From an uncultured Faecalibacterium sp. (GTDB lineage: Bacteria; Bacillota; Clostridia; Oscillospirales; Ruminococcaceae), in assembly GCA_934548045.1 (NCBI GenBank), contig CAKTEM010000007.1, positions 62,001 through 126,000 on the forward strand: a stretch of DNA of 64,000 nt, given 5' to 3'. Made by a program: the position numbers and the translations under genes. Positions 42,104-51,491 of this stretch are shown one piece after another. The stretch's first letter is position 1. Each line of letters opens with the position of its first letter. The notes under the pieces are model-generated. The model searched no databases. It was given only the letters and a program-made list of their open reading frames with translations, and was not told the origin of the DNA.

Positions 42104-45100
42104 TCATTCAGGGGCCTTCATGCTTTCGACCATGCTGATCCGCTTGACGTGGCGGCGCATGATGAGGCAGACGGCGAAGTTGAAGACCATCGTCAGGGCA
42201 ACGCTGATGAGGTAGCTGCGCGGAGCGATGGAGCGGATGAACATCATACGGTCCATCTCGATGGTGCGGACGATGAACTGATGGAGCGGTATGCCCAGCC
42301 CCAGACCGACCAGCGAACCGATGAAAGCCAGCAGGTCGATCTCCCGGAAGATATACCGGTAGACCTCTTTGTCGTAGAAACCGAGGACTTTGATGGTCGC
42401 CAGCTCCTTTTTGCGCTCGGCAAGGTTGACCGAGATGAGATTGTACAGGACGACGGCGGCCAGCGCACCGGCACAGATGATGACAAGGCCAACGACGTAG
42501 TTCAGGCAGCTGATGAGGTTGGAGAGCATCCCGGTGGTGTCGGCGGTAAAGGTCACGCTGGAAATGTAGTTGCAGGCCAGCAGCTTGGCGCGGAGGGCGT
42601 CGGTGTCATCCGTCGTCTCGCAGGAGGTCTGGCCGAAGACGGTGTTCCATTCCAGCGGCGCGGAGCCGAGGTAGGCGTCGAAGTTCTCCTGCGACAGGTA
42701 GAGCCGGGCGTAGATGTAGTTCTCGGTGATGCCGGTCAGGGTCAGCTCCAGCCGTCCGCCGGACGGAGTGTCCACCCAGAAGTGGTCGCCGACTGACAGA
42801 CCCAGCTGCGTTGCGGTCTTCTCGGTCAGGATGGCACTGTCAGAGCCAAATGCGATGGCGTGGTGGCCTTTCCGGGTGCGGAAGGTGTTGTACTTCGTCA
42901 TGAGGCTGTCGTCCTCCGCAGCGACCAGAGAGACGGTCTCGGCGGTGTTGTCGGCGTTGTAGACCGAGACGGACTTGGTGTAGAACTTGCCCCAGCTCTT
43001 GACCTCGCTGCTGGAATCCAGCACATCGGCAAGGCCGTTCTCGGTGGTGAGGGCCTTCTCGCTGCTCAGGGAGATGGTGAGGTCGTTGTGGGTCAATTCG
43101 GCAGACTGTTTATCCACGATGGGGAGCAGGGCATCCTGAATACCAAAACCAATCAACAGCAGAGCCGTGCAGCCTGCCACGCCCAGAACGGTCATGAAGA
43201 AGCGTTTCTTGTACCGGAAGAGGTTCCGGGCGGTGGTCTTCTGGGAGAAGGACATGTGCTTCCAGAGCGGCGTGATGTACTCGAGCAGGATGCGCTTGCC
43301 GGCCACCGGAGCGCGCGGCAGGAGCAGGGAAGCGGTCTTCTCGTGCAGGGAGGAACGGCAGGCGAGAAGGGTCGTCAGGCCGATGACCGCCGAGCTGATG
43401 AGCAGGCTTGCCGCCGCCATGCCGGGATAGAAAGTCAGCTGGAAGGTGGGAACATCGAAGATCATCCCGAAGGCGTTCCAGATGATGATGGGAAAGACCG
43501 TGAAGCCCACTGCCATGCCGGCAAAACTGCCGAGGATGCTGGCGGAAAGGGCATAGAAGAGGTACTTTGCGGCGATCTGGCCGTTGGAGTAGCCCAGAGC
43601 CTTGAGCGTACCCATCTGCAGGCGGTTCTCGTCCACCATACGGGTCATGGTGGTGGACGCCACCAGAGCCGCCACGAGGAAGAAGAACACCGGGAAGACT
43701 CGGGCGATAGCAGTCATGCGGTCGGTGTACTGCTCAAAGGTGACAAAGCTCATGGTGCTGGTGCGGTCGAGGACGTACCACTCGCCGTTCTGGATGTCCG
43801 AAATTTGCTCCTCGGCATCCGTGATCTGCTTCTGGCCGTCGGCAAGCTGCTGCTCGGCGTCGGTTTTCTGGGTCTCGTACTCGGCACGGGAGTCGGCGAG
43901 CTGCTGGACGCCGGAGTTGTACTCTTCCCAGCCGGAATCAAGCTTCGTCCGGGCATCCTCGAGCTGCTGCTGTGCGGCGGCAAAGGCAGAGTAAGCCGTC
44001 GCCGTGCCGGTGTTCATCGAGAGCTGACCCTGCATCAGGGCGAGCTTCATCTTCCGCAGAGCGGCCTTTGCCTCGGTCACAAGGGATTCGTTGGAGAGGG
44101 TAGGCGAGGAGATAAGGCCCTGCGCGTACATCTGCTGTTTGCCGGCGTCGAGCTGCTGCTGGTAGCCGTCCAGCTGGTTCTTGATGCTGTCGTATCCCTC
44201 CTGTGCTTTGGCGAGAGCATCCCGAAGCTCGACGTAATCCTCGTCCTCGGGTTCGGCTTCGTCGAGGGCTTTCTGGGCGTTGTCCAGCGCGGTCTGCGCA
44301 TAGCCGAGAAGGGGCTGAGCGACCTTCTGAACGTTGACGAGAAGCTCGATCTGCTGGAGTTGGTCTTCAAACTCCAACACCTGTTCCTGACTGGTGAGGA
44401 GTTGGTCGGCACCGCTCTGCATGGTATCGGGGAGAGCGGCCTGCTGCTGGGCAAGCTGCTCCTTGCCGGAGGTGTACTCGGCTTCGCCCTGCTCCAGCTG
44501 GGCTTTGGCGGCGTCCAGCTGGGCCTGCGCCTCGTCGAGCTGACGTTCCGCGTCGGCGAACTGGGCTTCTGCCTCGGCCTTTTTGTCGTTGTAGGTCTGC
44601 TTGGCCTCGTCCAGCTTGGCGTTGGCGGTGTCGATAAGCTGCGCCCGGCGTGTCTCACACTGGGCGTCGCTGATGGCGGTCAGCCGGTCGGCCACGGCAT
44701 CCACGGCCTGCTGGTATTCGTCTGAGAAATTGTCATACTGGTCGGCATTTTCGGCCTTGATATAACAAACTGTGTAGTAATCGGCCGTCAAATCCCCGTC
44801 CGGAACGAACAGGATGACGTCCAGCGTGCCGTCACCGGCGGTGGTGGACTCGGCATCGGTGGAGAAGTGGATGGGGTCCTGCACGTTTCCGACGACGGTA
44901 TATTTCTTGCATTTTAAACCGTCGGTATCGTCCGGAACGGTCAAAGTCGTACCCAGCTCGATGGCGTCGGCGTATCCGAGGACATGGACGACACATTCAT
45001 CGTCGGCCTCGGGCATCCGGCCATTCCGGAGGATGAGCTGATTCATGTTGTCCTCGGTGTCGGCGTCCGGGTCGGCAGGAAGCTGCTGGATGCGGACGAC

Positions 45101-45424
45101 GGCCGGTTCATCGCTGTTCGACCACTGGGCCGTGGTGTCCAGATATTTTACGGGCTGGACAGCCTCGACGCCCTCGGTGGAGCGGATGGCGGAGATGTCG
45201 TCTTCCGACAGACCCAGCGTGGACAGAACCCGGATGTCGAAGACGTTCTGCTGGATATAGTATTTCTGGGCGGCGGTGCGCATACTGGGCGCGATGCTGA
45301 CAAGGCCGGTGAGCATCATGACGCCCAGCAGCACGATGCCGAACAGGGAGACGACCCGGCTCATGCTGCCTTTCATTTCCCGGAGGATATTTTTACGATA
45401 ACTTTTCCGCACTGTAATCACCAC
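42104..45424 (-). CDS. Large FtsX/MacB-type ABC transporter permease with coiled-coil extracellular domain
   Basis: The 1106 residues have an N-terminal membrane segment, an extracellular region containing a coiled coil of roughly 300 residues (about 270-570, rich in Ala, Gln, Glu and Asp), and two FtsX-type blocks of three membrane helices each. The second block ends the protein (VALTMVFNFAVCLIMRR). Translation begins at one of two adjacent GTG codons that overlap the ATPase stop. Together with the ATPase it probably forms an export or mechanotransmission ABC system. The substrate is unknown. Confidence 0.85.
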   Translation of the reverse strand: MVITVRKSYRKNILREMKGSMSRVVSLFGIVLLGVMMLTGLVSIAPSMRTAAQKYYIQQNVFDIRVLSTLGLSEDDISAIRSTEGVEAVQPVKYLDTTAQWSNSDEPAVVRIQQLPADPDADTEDNMNQLILRNGRMPEADDECVVHVLGYADAIELGTTLTVPDDTDGLKCKKYTVVGNVQDPIHFSTDAESTTAGDGTLDVILFVPDGDLTADYYTVCYIKAENADQYDNFSDEYQQAVDAVADRLTAISDAQCETRRAQLIDTANAKLDEAKQTYNDKKAEAEAQFADAERQLDEAQAQLDAAKAQLEQGEAEYTSGKEQLAQQQAALPDTMQSGADQLLTSQEQVLEFEDQLQQIELLVNVQKVAQPLLGYAQTALDNAQKALDEAEPEDEDYVELRDALAKAQEGYDSIKNQLDGYQQQLDAGKQQMYAQGLISSPTLSNESLVTEAKAALRKMKLALMQGQLSMNTGTATAYSAFAAAQQQLEDARTKLDSGWEEYNSGVQQLADSRAEYETQKTDAEQQLADGQKQITDAEEQISDIQNGEWYVLDRTSTMSFVTFEQYTDRMTAIARVFPVFFFLVAALVASTTMTRMVDENRLQMGTLKALGYSNGQIAAKYLFYALSASILGSFAGMAVGFTVFPIIIWNAFGMIFDVPTFQLTFYPGMAAASLLISSAVIGLTTLLACRSSLHEKTASLLLPRAPVAGKRILLEYITPLWKHMSFSQKTTARNLFRYKKRFFMTVLGVAGCTALLLIGFGIQDALLPIVDKQSAELTHNDLTISLSSEKALTTENGLADVLDSSSEVKSWGKFYTKSVSVYNADNTAETVSLVAAEDDSLMTKYNTFRTRKGHHAIAFGSDSAILTEKTATQLGLSVGDHFWVDTPSGGRLELTLTGITENYIYARLYLSQENFDAYLGSAPLEWNTVFGQTSCETTDDTDALRAKLLACNYISSVTFTADTTGMLSNLISCLNYVVGLVIICAGALAAVVLYNLISVNLAERKKELATIKVLGFYDKEVYRYIFREIDLLAFIGSLVGLGLGIPLHQFIVRTIEMDRMMFIRSIAPRSYLISVALTMVFNFAVCLIMRRHVKRISMVESMKAPE

Positions 45425-46122
45425 TCGATCTGTTCCACGGGGATGGGATGGGCGTTGACCTGATTCGAGACGATCTGACCGCTCCGCACCTGAATGATGC
45501 GGTCAGCCATGCCGGTCAGGGCCGTGTTGTGGGTGATGACGATGACGGTGCGGCCCGTCTCCCGGCAGGTCTTCTGGAGCAGGGCCAGCACCTGTTTGCC
45601 GGTCTTGTAGTCCAGCGCACCGGTCGGCTCGTCGCAGAGCAGAAGCTTCGGGTTCTTGGCGAGGGCGCGTGCGATGGAGACGCGCTGCTGCTCGCCGCCG
45701 GACAGCTGGGCCGGGAAGTTGTTCAGCCGCTCGCCAAGGCCCACCTGACGCAGCGTCTCGGTCGGGTCGAGAGGGTCACGACAGATCTCGCTGGCAAGTT
45801 CGACGTTCTCAAGGGCCGTGAGGTTCTGCACGAGGTTATAGAACTGGAACACGAAACCCACGTCGTACCGGCGGTAGGTCGTCAGCTCCCGTTCGGTGAA
45901 GTGGCTGACGTTCTGGCCGTCCAGCCAGACGTTTCCCTCGTCGCAGGTGTCCATGCCGCCAAGGATGTTCAGCAGGGTGGTCTTGCCTGCGCCGGATGGC
46001 CCGACGATGATGCAGAACTCGCCCTTGTCGACGTAAAAGTTCAGATGGTCGGCTGCGGCGATCTTCACGCTGCCGGTCTGATAGTACTTGGAAACACCTT
46101 CAAACTCAACAAAATGCTCCAT
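45418..46122 (-). CDS. ABC transporter ATP-binding protein (LolD/MacB type)
   Basis: The 234 residues have Walker A GPSGAGKTT (about 42-50), the signature LSGGEQQRVSIARAL and Walker B LLLCDEPTGALD, all typical of ATPases that drive FtsX-like permeases. A TG-extended -10 (TGCTATGAT) lies about 37 bp upstream on the minus strand, and AGGGAGG precedes the start. It is the first gene of a two-gene operon. Confidence 0.93.
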   Translation of the reverse strand: MEHFVEFEGVSKYYQTGSVKIAAADHLNFYVDKGEFCIIVGPSGAGKTTLLNILGGMDTCDEGNVWLDGQNVSHFTERELTTYRRYDVGFVFQFYNLVQNLTALENVELASEICRDPLDPTETLRQVGLGERLNNFPAQLSGGEQQRVSIARALAKNPKLLLCDEPTGALDYKTGKQVLALLQKTCRETGRTVIVITHNTALTGMADRIIQVRSGQIVSNQVNAHPIPVEQIEW

Positions 46123-46229
46123 AGTGTGCCTCCCTTAGATGATATTTTTCTATCTTCTATCATAGCATAATTTTGCGTGGGTGCGCCAGTGGGCAGAGGG
46201 CAAATTTGCAAAATCTTAATAAGTGAACA

Positions 46230-46270
46230 ACAAGAAAACGGAAGCCGTTTCCAGCTTCCGTTTTCTTGTC
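46230..46270. terminator. Terminator after the first oligopeptide-binding gene
   Basis: CAAGAAAACGGAAGC and GCTTCCGTTTTCTTG form a 15-bp stem. The T-rich arms allow action in either direction. Confidence 0.85.
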
Positions 46271-46309
46271 CAAGGGAAATTATTTGGGAAACGCTATCGT
46301 CGAGGGAAA

Positions 46310-48358
46310 TCAGGCGGTAGCGGCGTCAAATGCTGCGGCAAATTTCTCGTAATCTGCGGTGGTATAAGCGTCCTCGCTGGTCTCCCAGTTGACGTACTTA
46401 TAGTTGCAGGGGCCGAACATTGCGTTGATCTTGCTGTACTCGTTGACGTGGGTCAGGCACCAGCGGACATCATAGTAGCAGGGAACGGCCAGAGAGTGAT
46501 TGATCATGTAAGCCTCGGCCTTTGCGAACGCCTCATAGCGTGCATCGGTGTCGTCGACGATGGCGTTTGCCTCGTTGACAAGGTCGGTAAACTCCTCATA
46601 AGAGGCGACCAGATCCTTCTGGTAATCCTCGGGAGCGTCGGCAACGATGGGGATGTTGGAATAAGCGACAGCATAGTAAGCGTTGTCGTCGTGCAGGATC
46701 TCCTGACCGACGAAGTTGACCGGGTCACCGAAGTCTGCGCCCCAGCCGTTGATGACGAAAGCGTGCATCTTCGGGGTACGGACCTCCTTAGCGAAGGAAG
46801 AAACGTAAGTGCGCAGGTCAAGCTGGATGAAGTCATCGCCGAAGCTGTCGATGAAGCACTGCTTCAGGACAGTTGCATTATCCTGTGCGACGGTGTTGCC
46901 AGCAACGAAGTAGAACGGAGGCTTGACCGGGAAGGTAACGCCGACAGCAGTCAGCTCCTCAATGGCCTTGTCTCTCAGAGCCTTGATGGAATCCTCGGAA
47001 GAGTCACGCAGGTGAACCATCGTCTCACCGTCGTAAGCGTACTTCTCGCCGTCGATGCCCAGCTCTTTGGCGACCAGAGAGGTGTAATCTTCGCCCTTGG
47101 AGTTGTAGCAGACACCCTTCATGGTGTAGAAGTTGTTCTCACACTTCAGGGGGTTGATCTTGTTGAAACGTGCGTAATAGGGGATCAGGTTGACGCCCTC
47201 CTGGAAGCAGCGGCGGAAGCTCTCGTTGGCGATAGCCTTGTTCCAGTTCTCGTTGGGGGTGCCGTCCTCGTTCAGGCAGTAGTAGTTGAAGTGGAAGTCG
47301 TAAGCGTACTTGGTCGGACGCTTCTCGCAGAGCTGGTCGTTGTACTCATTGCTGGGGTCAGCCTGAATGGTGGTCAGGGTGCTTTCGCTCAGCTCCAGCT
47401 CATCCAGCTCACGGTTCTGATACAGCTGATAGCCGACGGTCAGGTCGGAGATCATATTGACGGTGACACGGTCGAAACGGGTCACATTGTCAGCGTCATA
47501 GTAGTTGGGGTTGGGAACATAGCTCTTGGTGTTGTCCTGCACGAACTCCTCGATGAGGTAGGGGCCGCAGCTCCACATCTGGTCATAGTTGACACCACGG
47601 AAGCCGTCAATGCCCAGCTCGTCGATCAGAGCCGGAGGTGCCGGGTAGCAGCAGACGTAGCTGGCGACCGTGTCGAAGTAGGGGCAGGGGTTCATGCAGG
47701 TAAAGACGACCGTGTAATCATCGGGTGCTTCGATGCCGACACCGGCGGCCAGCATATCCTCATAGGTCAGGGCGTATGCGGCATCGTTGTCCAGAGCATC
47801 GGTCTTATCATAGTAATCTGCTGCGCCGACCACGGTGGTGGAAGGCATGGAGGTGTTGGCCGCCTCATTCTTCTTGGCGTTCAGGACCCACTCGAAACCG
47901 ACCAGAAAATCTTTGGAGGTCAGGTGGTCTTTCACTTCGCCATTGATATCGACCCAGTCGACATCATCACGCAGATGGAAGGTCCAGACGGAAGCGTCGT
48001 CGTTGTGTTCCCAGCTCTTTGCGATAGCCGCGACCGGCTTGCCGTAAGAATCAAAGCTGAGAAGGCCATCCCAAGTATTGGTGGTGACGTTGAAGTTGGT
48101 TGCCAGCTGGCTGTACAGCATGTTCCAGCTCTCGATCTCACGGCCGGAAGTCTCATAGGTGATGAGTTCGGTCAGCGGCTTGCCGGAATTTGCGGCTGCT
48201 GCGCTGGAAGAAGCCGATGCGCTGGCAGATGCAGAAGCGGAACCAGCAGTGCTGGAAGAGCCGCCGCAGGCAGCCAGCAGACCAGCTGCACCCACGACAC
48301 CTGCGCCCTTGAGGAAGCTCCGGCGGTTGATGGTACGGTTCTCGAAGTCGATGTTCAT
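46310..48358 (-). CDS. Oligopeptide-binding lipoprotein (solute-binding family 5), paralogue 1
   Basis: The 682 residues start with NRRSFLKGAGVVGAAG, a twin-arginine-like signal that runs into a lipobox (LLAAC). A short Ala/Ser linker precedes an OppA-type binding protein with GYGP-like and NPNYYDADNV segments. It would capture peptides or similar solutes for an ABC importer. No permease or ATPase genes are next to it, so it is an orphan. GGGAGGG precedes the start. The gene has its own promoter and a leader terminator. A paralogue lies upstream at 48979-51012. Confidence 0.9.
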   Translation of the reverse strand: MNIDFENRTINRRSFLKGAGVVGAAGLLAACGGSSSTAGSASASASASASSSAAAANSGKPLTELITYETSGREIESWNMLYSQLATNFNVTTNTWDGLLSFDSYGKPVAAIAKSWEHNDDASVWTFHLRDDVDWVDINGEVKDHLTSKDFLVGFEWVLNAKKNEAANTSMPSTTVVGAADYYDKTDALDNDAAYALTYEDMLAAGVGIEAPDDYTVVFTCMNPCPYFDTVASYVCCYPAPPALIDELGIDGFRGVNYDQMWSCGPYLIEEFVQDNTKSYVPNPNYYDADNVTRFDRVTVNMISDLTVGYQLYQNRELDELELSESTLTTIQADPSNEYNDQLCEKRPTKYAYDFHFNYYCLNEDGTPNENWNKAIANESFRRCFQEGVNLIPYYARFNKINPLKCENNFYTMKGVCYNSKGEDYTSLVAKELGIDGEKYAYDGETMVHLRDSSEDSIKALRDKAIEELTAVGVTFPVKPPFYFVAGNTVAQDNATVLKQCFIDSFGDDFIQLDLRTYVSSFAKEVRTPKMHAFVINGWGADFGDPVNFVGQEILHDDNAYYAVAYSNIPIVADAPEDYQKDLVASYEEFTDLVNEANAIVDDTDARYEAFAKAEAYMINHSLAVPCYYDVRWCLTHVNEYSKINAMFGPCNYKYVNWETSEDAYTTADYEKFAAAFDAATA

Positions 48359-48453
48359 TTTTCTTTCCCTCCCAAAGTTCTAAAAGCGGTTCTGTGGGCG
48401 TGTGACCCGGTGCATCTTGTTCCTCTTTCCCCAAGGAACCGACAAATGGATGC

Positions 48454-48500
48454 AAAAAAAGGCGCAGAGACAGATTTTTACTACCTGTTCCTGCGCCTTT
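48454..48500 (-). terminator. Leader terminator (possible attenuator) of binding-protein gene 1
   Basis: Read on the minus strand, GGCGCAG and CTGCGCC enclose an inner ACAG/CTGT stem, and seven T follow. It lies between the promoter and the start codon, which suggests premature termination control. Confidence 0.75.
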
Positions 48501-48522
48501 ACAGAACCCTTTCGGTGACTGC

Positions 48523-48551
48523 ATTTTAACACGCTAAAGTGCAGTTGTCAA
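48523..48551 (-). promoter_or_regulatory. Promoter of binding-protein gene 1
   Basis: TTGACA and TAAAAT on the minus strand are 17 bp apart. The leader to the ATG at 48358 is about 155 nt. Confidence 0.85.
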
Positions 48552-48631
48552 GAAAGCCGAAGGGTTTTTGAGACTGAAAATATTAAGTTCGATGCTTTTC
48601 AAAAATGAAGAAACTTCATTTTGGTAAGTAA

Positions 48632-48978
48632 TAGCCCTCTCAGTCGCTCGCGCGACAGCTGTCCTCCCTCTGTCGCCTTGCGACATCTCCCTCCGACCGG
48701 AGGGAGTCTTTCCCAAAGGGGGAGCCACTGGCGTGTCGGGCAAGTCTGAGCAGGACGAAAAAGAGGTCATTTCTGGTAAAAGCGTGGGCCTTGCTGTCTA
48801 CGGCAGCGGCTTCAAAATAAAAACAGCCCCACTGAATCGACTCAGAAGCATCTGAATCGAGACAGCGAGGCTATCATGCTTTATCTTATATTAAAGCTTG
48901 TTCAGTTTTGGCAAACTGTTCCGGCCTGCCAAGGGCTCTCCCTTTGGGAGAGCTGCCGCGAAGCGGCTGAGAGGGCTA
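48632..48978. repeat. Long palindromic TA-flanked repeat, rearranged copy C
   Basis: The left end TAGCCCTCTCAGTC and right end CTGAGAGGGCTA match copy B. The left arm is enlarged by a small CTCCCTCCGACCGGAGGGAG palindrome. It keeps GTCTGAGCAGGAC and AGCGTGGGCCTTGC. The centre differs: it holds the terminator at 48811-48872. The right arm resumes with AGCTTGTTCAGTTTTG and GGGCTCTCCCTTTGGGAGAGC. The right TA abuts the stop of binding-protein gene 2. Confidence 0.75.
48811..48872 (-). terminator. Intrinsic terminator of binding-protein gene 2, inside repeat C
   Basis: On the minus strand AGCC..GCTG..TCGATTCAG pairs with CTGAGTCGATTCAG..GGCT, followed by TTTTTATTTT. The site is about 110 bp beyond the stop codon, with the right arm of the repeat in between. 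Confidence 0.8.
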
Positions 48979-51012
48979 TTAGCCCTGAGAAGCCTGATCG
49001 AACGCCTTTGCGAATGCCTCGTACTGGACGGTGGTGTAAGCCTCTTCGCTGGTCTCCCAGTTGACAGCCTTGTAGTTGCAGGGACCATACATAGCGTTGA
49101 TCTTGCTGTACTCGTTGGCGTGGGTCAGGCACCAGGACACGTCGTAGACGGTCGGGCAGGTGAGGTTGTTCTCGATGAAGTAAGCCTCAGCCTTTGCAAA
49201 TGCAGCGTAACGTGCGTCGGTATCGTCGACGATGGCCTTAGCCTCGTTGACCATATCGGTGAACTGCTCGAACTCGCTGACCAGATCGGCCTGATAATCT
49301 GCCGGATTCTCGGCGACGGAAGCGATGTTGGTCAGGTTGCAGCTGTAATAGGCGTTGTCGTCGTGCAGGACTTCCTGCGTGAGGAAGTTGACGGGGTCGC
49401 CGAAGTCTGCGCCCCAGCCCATGTGGATGAAGCACTGCTGCTGGGGAGCGACGATCTCCTTCATGACGGAGGAAACATAGGTATCGATGTCCAGCACGAT
49501 GAAGTCATCGCCAAAGCTGTCGGTGAAGCACTGCTTCAGGATGGTGGCGTTGTCCAGCGCAGAGGTGCTGCCGGCAACGATGTGGTAATGGCAGTGGATG
49601 GGGAAGGTGACGCCGATGGCGGTCAGCTCGTCCATAGCCTGCTTCTTCAGGTCGTCGATGCCGCTGCCATTGCGCATACGGATCATGGTCTTGCCGTCGT
49701 AGGCCTCGCCGTCCAGACCCAGCTCACGGGCGACCAGAGTGGTGTAATCGGTGCCGTCGGAGGTGTAGGACAGGCCCTTCATGGTGAAGAAGTCGTTCTC
49801 GCACTTCAGGGGGTTGATCTTGTTGTAGCGTGCGTAGAAGCTGGTCAGGTCGAGACCCTTGTAGAAGCACTGACGGAATGCGGTGTTGGCGATGGCCTTG
49901 TTCCAGTTCTCGTCGGGGGTGCCGTCCTCGTTGTTGCGCTGATAGTTGAAGATGAAGCAATAGCTGAACTTCTTGGCGCGCTTCTCGCACAGCTGGCTGT
50001 AATACTCGCTGTTGGTGTCAGCGGTGATGGTGGTCAGGGTGCTTTCGCCCAGATCGACCTCGTCCAGCTCGCGGTTCTGATACAGCTGGAAGCTGATGGA
50101 ACCATCGGAGATGATGGTGATGGTCAGACGCTCGAAACGGCTGACGTTGGCAGCATCGTAGTAGTTAGGGTTGGGAACATAGCTCTTGGTGTTGCCCTGG
50201 ATATACTCCTCAACGAGGTAGGGGCCGCAGTACCACATGTTGGTGTAATCGCAGCCACGGAAGCCCTCGATACCCAGCTCGTTGATCAGGTCCTCAGATG
50301 CCGGATAGAAGCTGTTGTAAGCTGCAACGGTATCGAAGTAGGGGCAGGGATTCGGGCAGGTGAAGACCAGAGTGTAGTCGTCCGGTGCCTCAACGCCGAT
50401 GCCGTAAGCCAGCATATCCTCGTAGGTCAGGTCGGCAGCAGCGTCGCCCAGCTCCTTGGTATGCTCGTAGTACTCAGCAGCACCCACGACGTTTTCGTTG
50501 GGCATGGAGGTGTTGTTAGCCTCGTTCTTGTAGGCGTTCATGACCCACTCGAAGCCGACCAGAAAGTCCTTGCTGGTGATGTGGCCCTTGACCTCGCCGT
50601 TGACGTCGACCCAATCGACATCGTCGCGCAGGTGGAAGGTCCAGACGGTGGAGTCCTCGTTGGTCTCCCAGCTGGAAGCGATAGCCGGAGCGACCTTGCC
50701 GTACTTGTCGAAGCTCAGCAGGCCATCCCACAGGTTGGTGATGACGTTTGCATCGGAAGCCTGCTGCGTGTACAGCATATTCCAGTTCTCGATCTCACGG
50801 TTGGAGCTTTCCCAGCTGATGAACTCGGTCAGCGGAGTGCCGCCGGTGGAGTTGGGAGCGGAAGCAGCACCGGAAGCTGCGGAGCTTGCGGTAGAGCTGC
50901 TGCTGTTGGAATTGCCGCCGCAGGCAGCCAGCAGGCCAGCTGCGCCGACGACACCGGCACCCTTCAGGAAGGAGCGGCGGTTGACTTTGTGAGATTCAAA
51001 ATTGATGCTCAT
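48979..51012 (-). CDS. Oligopeptide-binding lipoprotein (solute-binding family 5), paralogue 2
   Basis: This 677-residue protein is closely similar in order and wording to paralogue 1, for example NRRSFLKGAGVVGAAG with lipobox LLAAC, DDVDWVDVNGEVKGH, and GWGADFGDPVNF. A family 5 solute-binding role for peptides is expected, again without permease genes nearby. The pair probably arose by tandem duplication, and the different middle segments suggest different ligands. AGGAGG precedes the ATG. Confidence 0.9.
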   Translation of the reverse strand: MSINFESHKVNRRSFLKGAGVVGAAGLLAACGGNSNSSSSTASSAASGAASAPNSTGGTPLTEFISWESSNREIENWNMLYTQQASDANVITNLWDGLLSFDKYGKVAPAIASSWETNEDSTVWTFHLRDDVDWVDVNGEVKGHITSKDFLVGFEWVMNAYKNEANNTSMPNENVVGAAEYYEHTKELGDAAADLTYEDMLAYGIGVEAPDDYTLVFTCPNPCPYFDTVAAYNSFYPASEDLINELGIEGFRGCDYTNMWYCGPYLVEEYIQGNTKSYVPNPNYYDAANVSRFERLTITIISDGSISFQLYQNRELDEVDLGESTLTTITADTNSEYYSQLCEKRAKKFSYCFIFNYQRNNEDGTPDENWNKAIANTAFRQCFYKGLDLTSFYARYNKINPLKCENDFFTMKGLSYTSDGTDYTTLVARELGLDGEAYDGKTMIRMRNGSGIDDLKKQAMDELTAIGVTFPIHCHYHIVAGSTSALDNATILKQCFTDSFGDDFIVLDIDTYVSSVMKEIVAPQQQCFIHMGWGADFGDPVNFLTQEVLHDDNAYYSCNLTNIASVAENPADYQADLVSEFEQFTDMVNEAKAIVDDTDARYAAFAKAEAYFIENNLTCPTVYDVSWCLTHANEYSKINAMYGPCNYKAVNWETSEEAYTTVQYEAFAKAFDQASQG

Positions 51013-51138
51013 TGGGGGTTTCCTCCTGACACAGAGAAACGTTCCTGTGTCCTTTTTCTTGATTCTTCATGTGTTGTATCCGGCTTTTTGTGTTCGCGGC
51101 CCCTGCACAAAACGGGGCCAAAAGTCAGACCATTGCGT

Positions 51139-51167
51139 ATTCTAGCACCCGAAAGAAAAGAAGTCAA
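51139..51167 (-). promoter_or_regulatory. Promoter of binding-protein gene 2
   Basis: On the minus strand TTGACT and TAGAAT are 17 bp apart. The leader of about 120 nt contains a GGCCCC/GGGGCC hairpin and a GACACAG/CTGTGTC hairpin just before the ribosome binding site. Confidence 0.75.
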
Positions 51168-51402
51168 ACCCGGTTAGCCACAAATCGGAAACCCGGTCCT
51201 CTTGTATTCTTCTTAAAAAATTAGCTTTTTGCCCGGGATGCTTTTCTTTTCAAAAGACTGTACGCCGGAAACGGACAGCGAAACTTCCGAAAGAAAAGCG
51301 AAACGGTTTCGTGCGAGCGTATCGAGTATTCAAAAAGTTTCACCTGAATTTGGGCAAGTTGCCGGAAATTGACCATGAGACAAAAAATCCTTCAAAACGG
51401 TC
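51168..51402. other. Spacer between divergent genes, with a short palindrome
   Basis: No gene is seen. CGAAACGGTTTCG at 51299-51311 is a 13-bp palindrome of the LacI/CcpA operator style. Its distance from the licT promoter (about 90 bp) leaves its role open. Confidence 0.35.
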
Positions 51403-51431
51403 TTGACGCCATGCCGGAAATGTGGTATTTT
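51403..51431 (+). promoter_or_regulatory. Promoter of the antiterminator-PTS operon
   Basis: TTGACG (51403-51408) and TATTTT (51426-51431) are 17 bp apart. Transcription from here passes the RAT and terminator before reaching the antiterminator gene. Confidence 0.55.
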
Positions 51432-51491
51432 ATTGCTGGAAATTTTGCATTTCCTGTGATAAGTTTTTACATGTACGTGAGCAGCGTCGTT

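Noticed and set aside
46223..51177. Two long + strand frames (768 and 759 codons) opposite the binding-protein genes
   Set aside because: They mirror the two paralogous minus strand genes. Their similarity to each other only reflects the duplication of the real genes.
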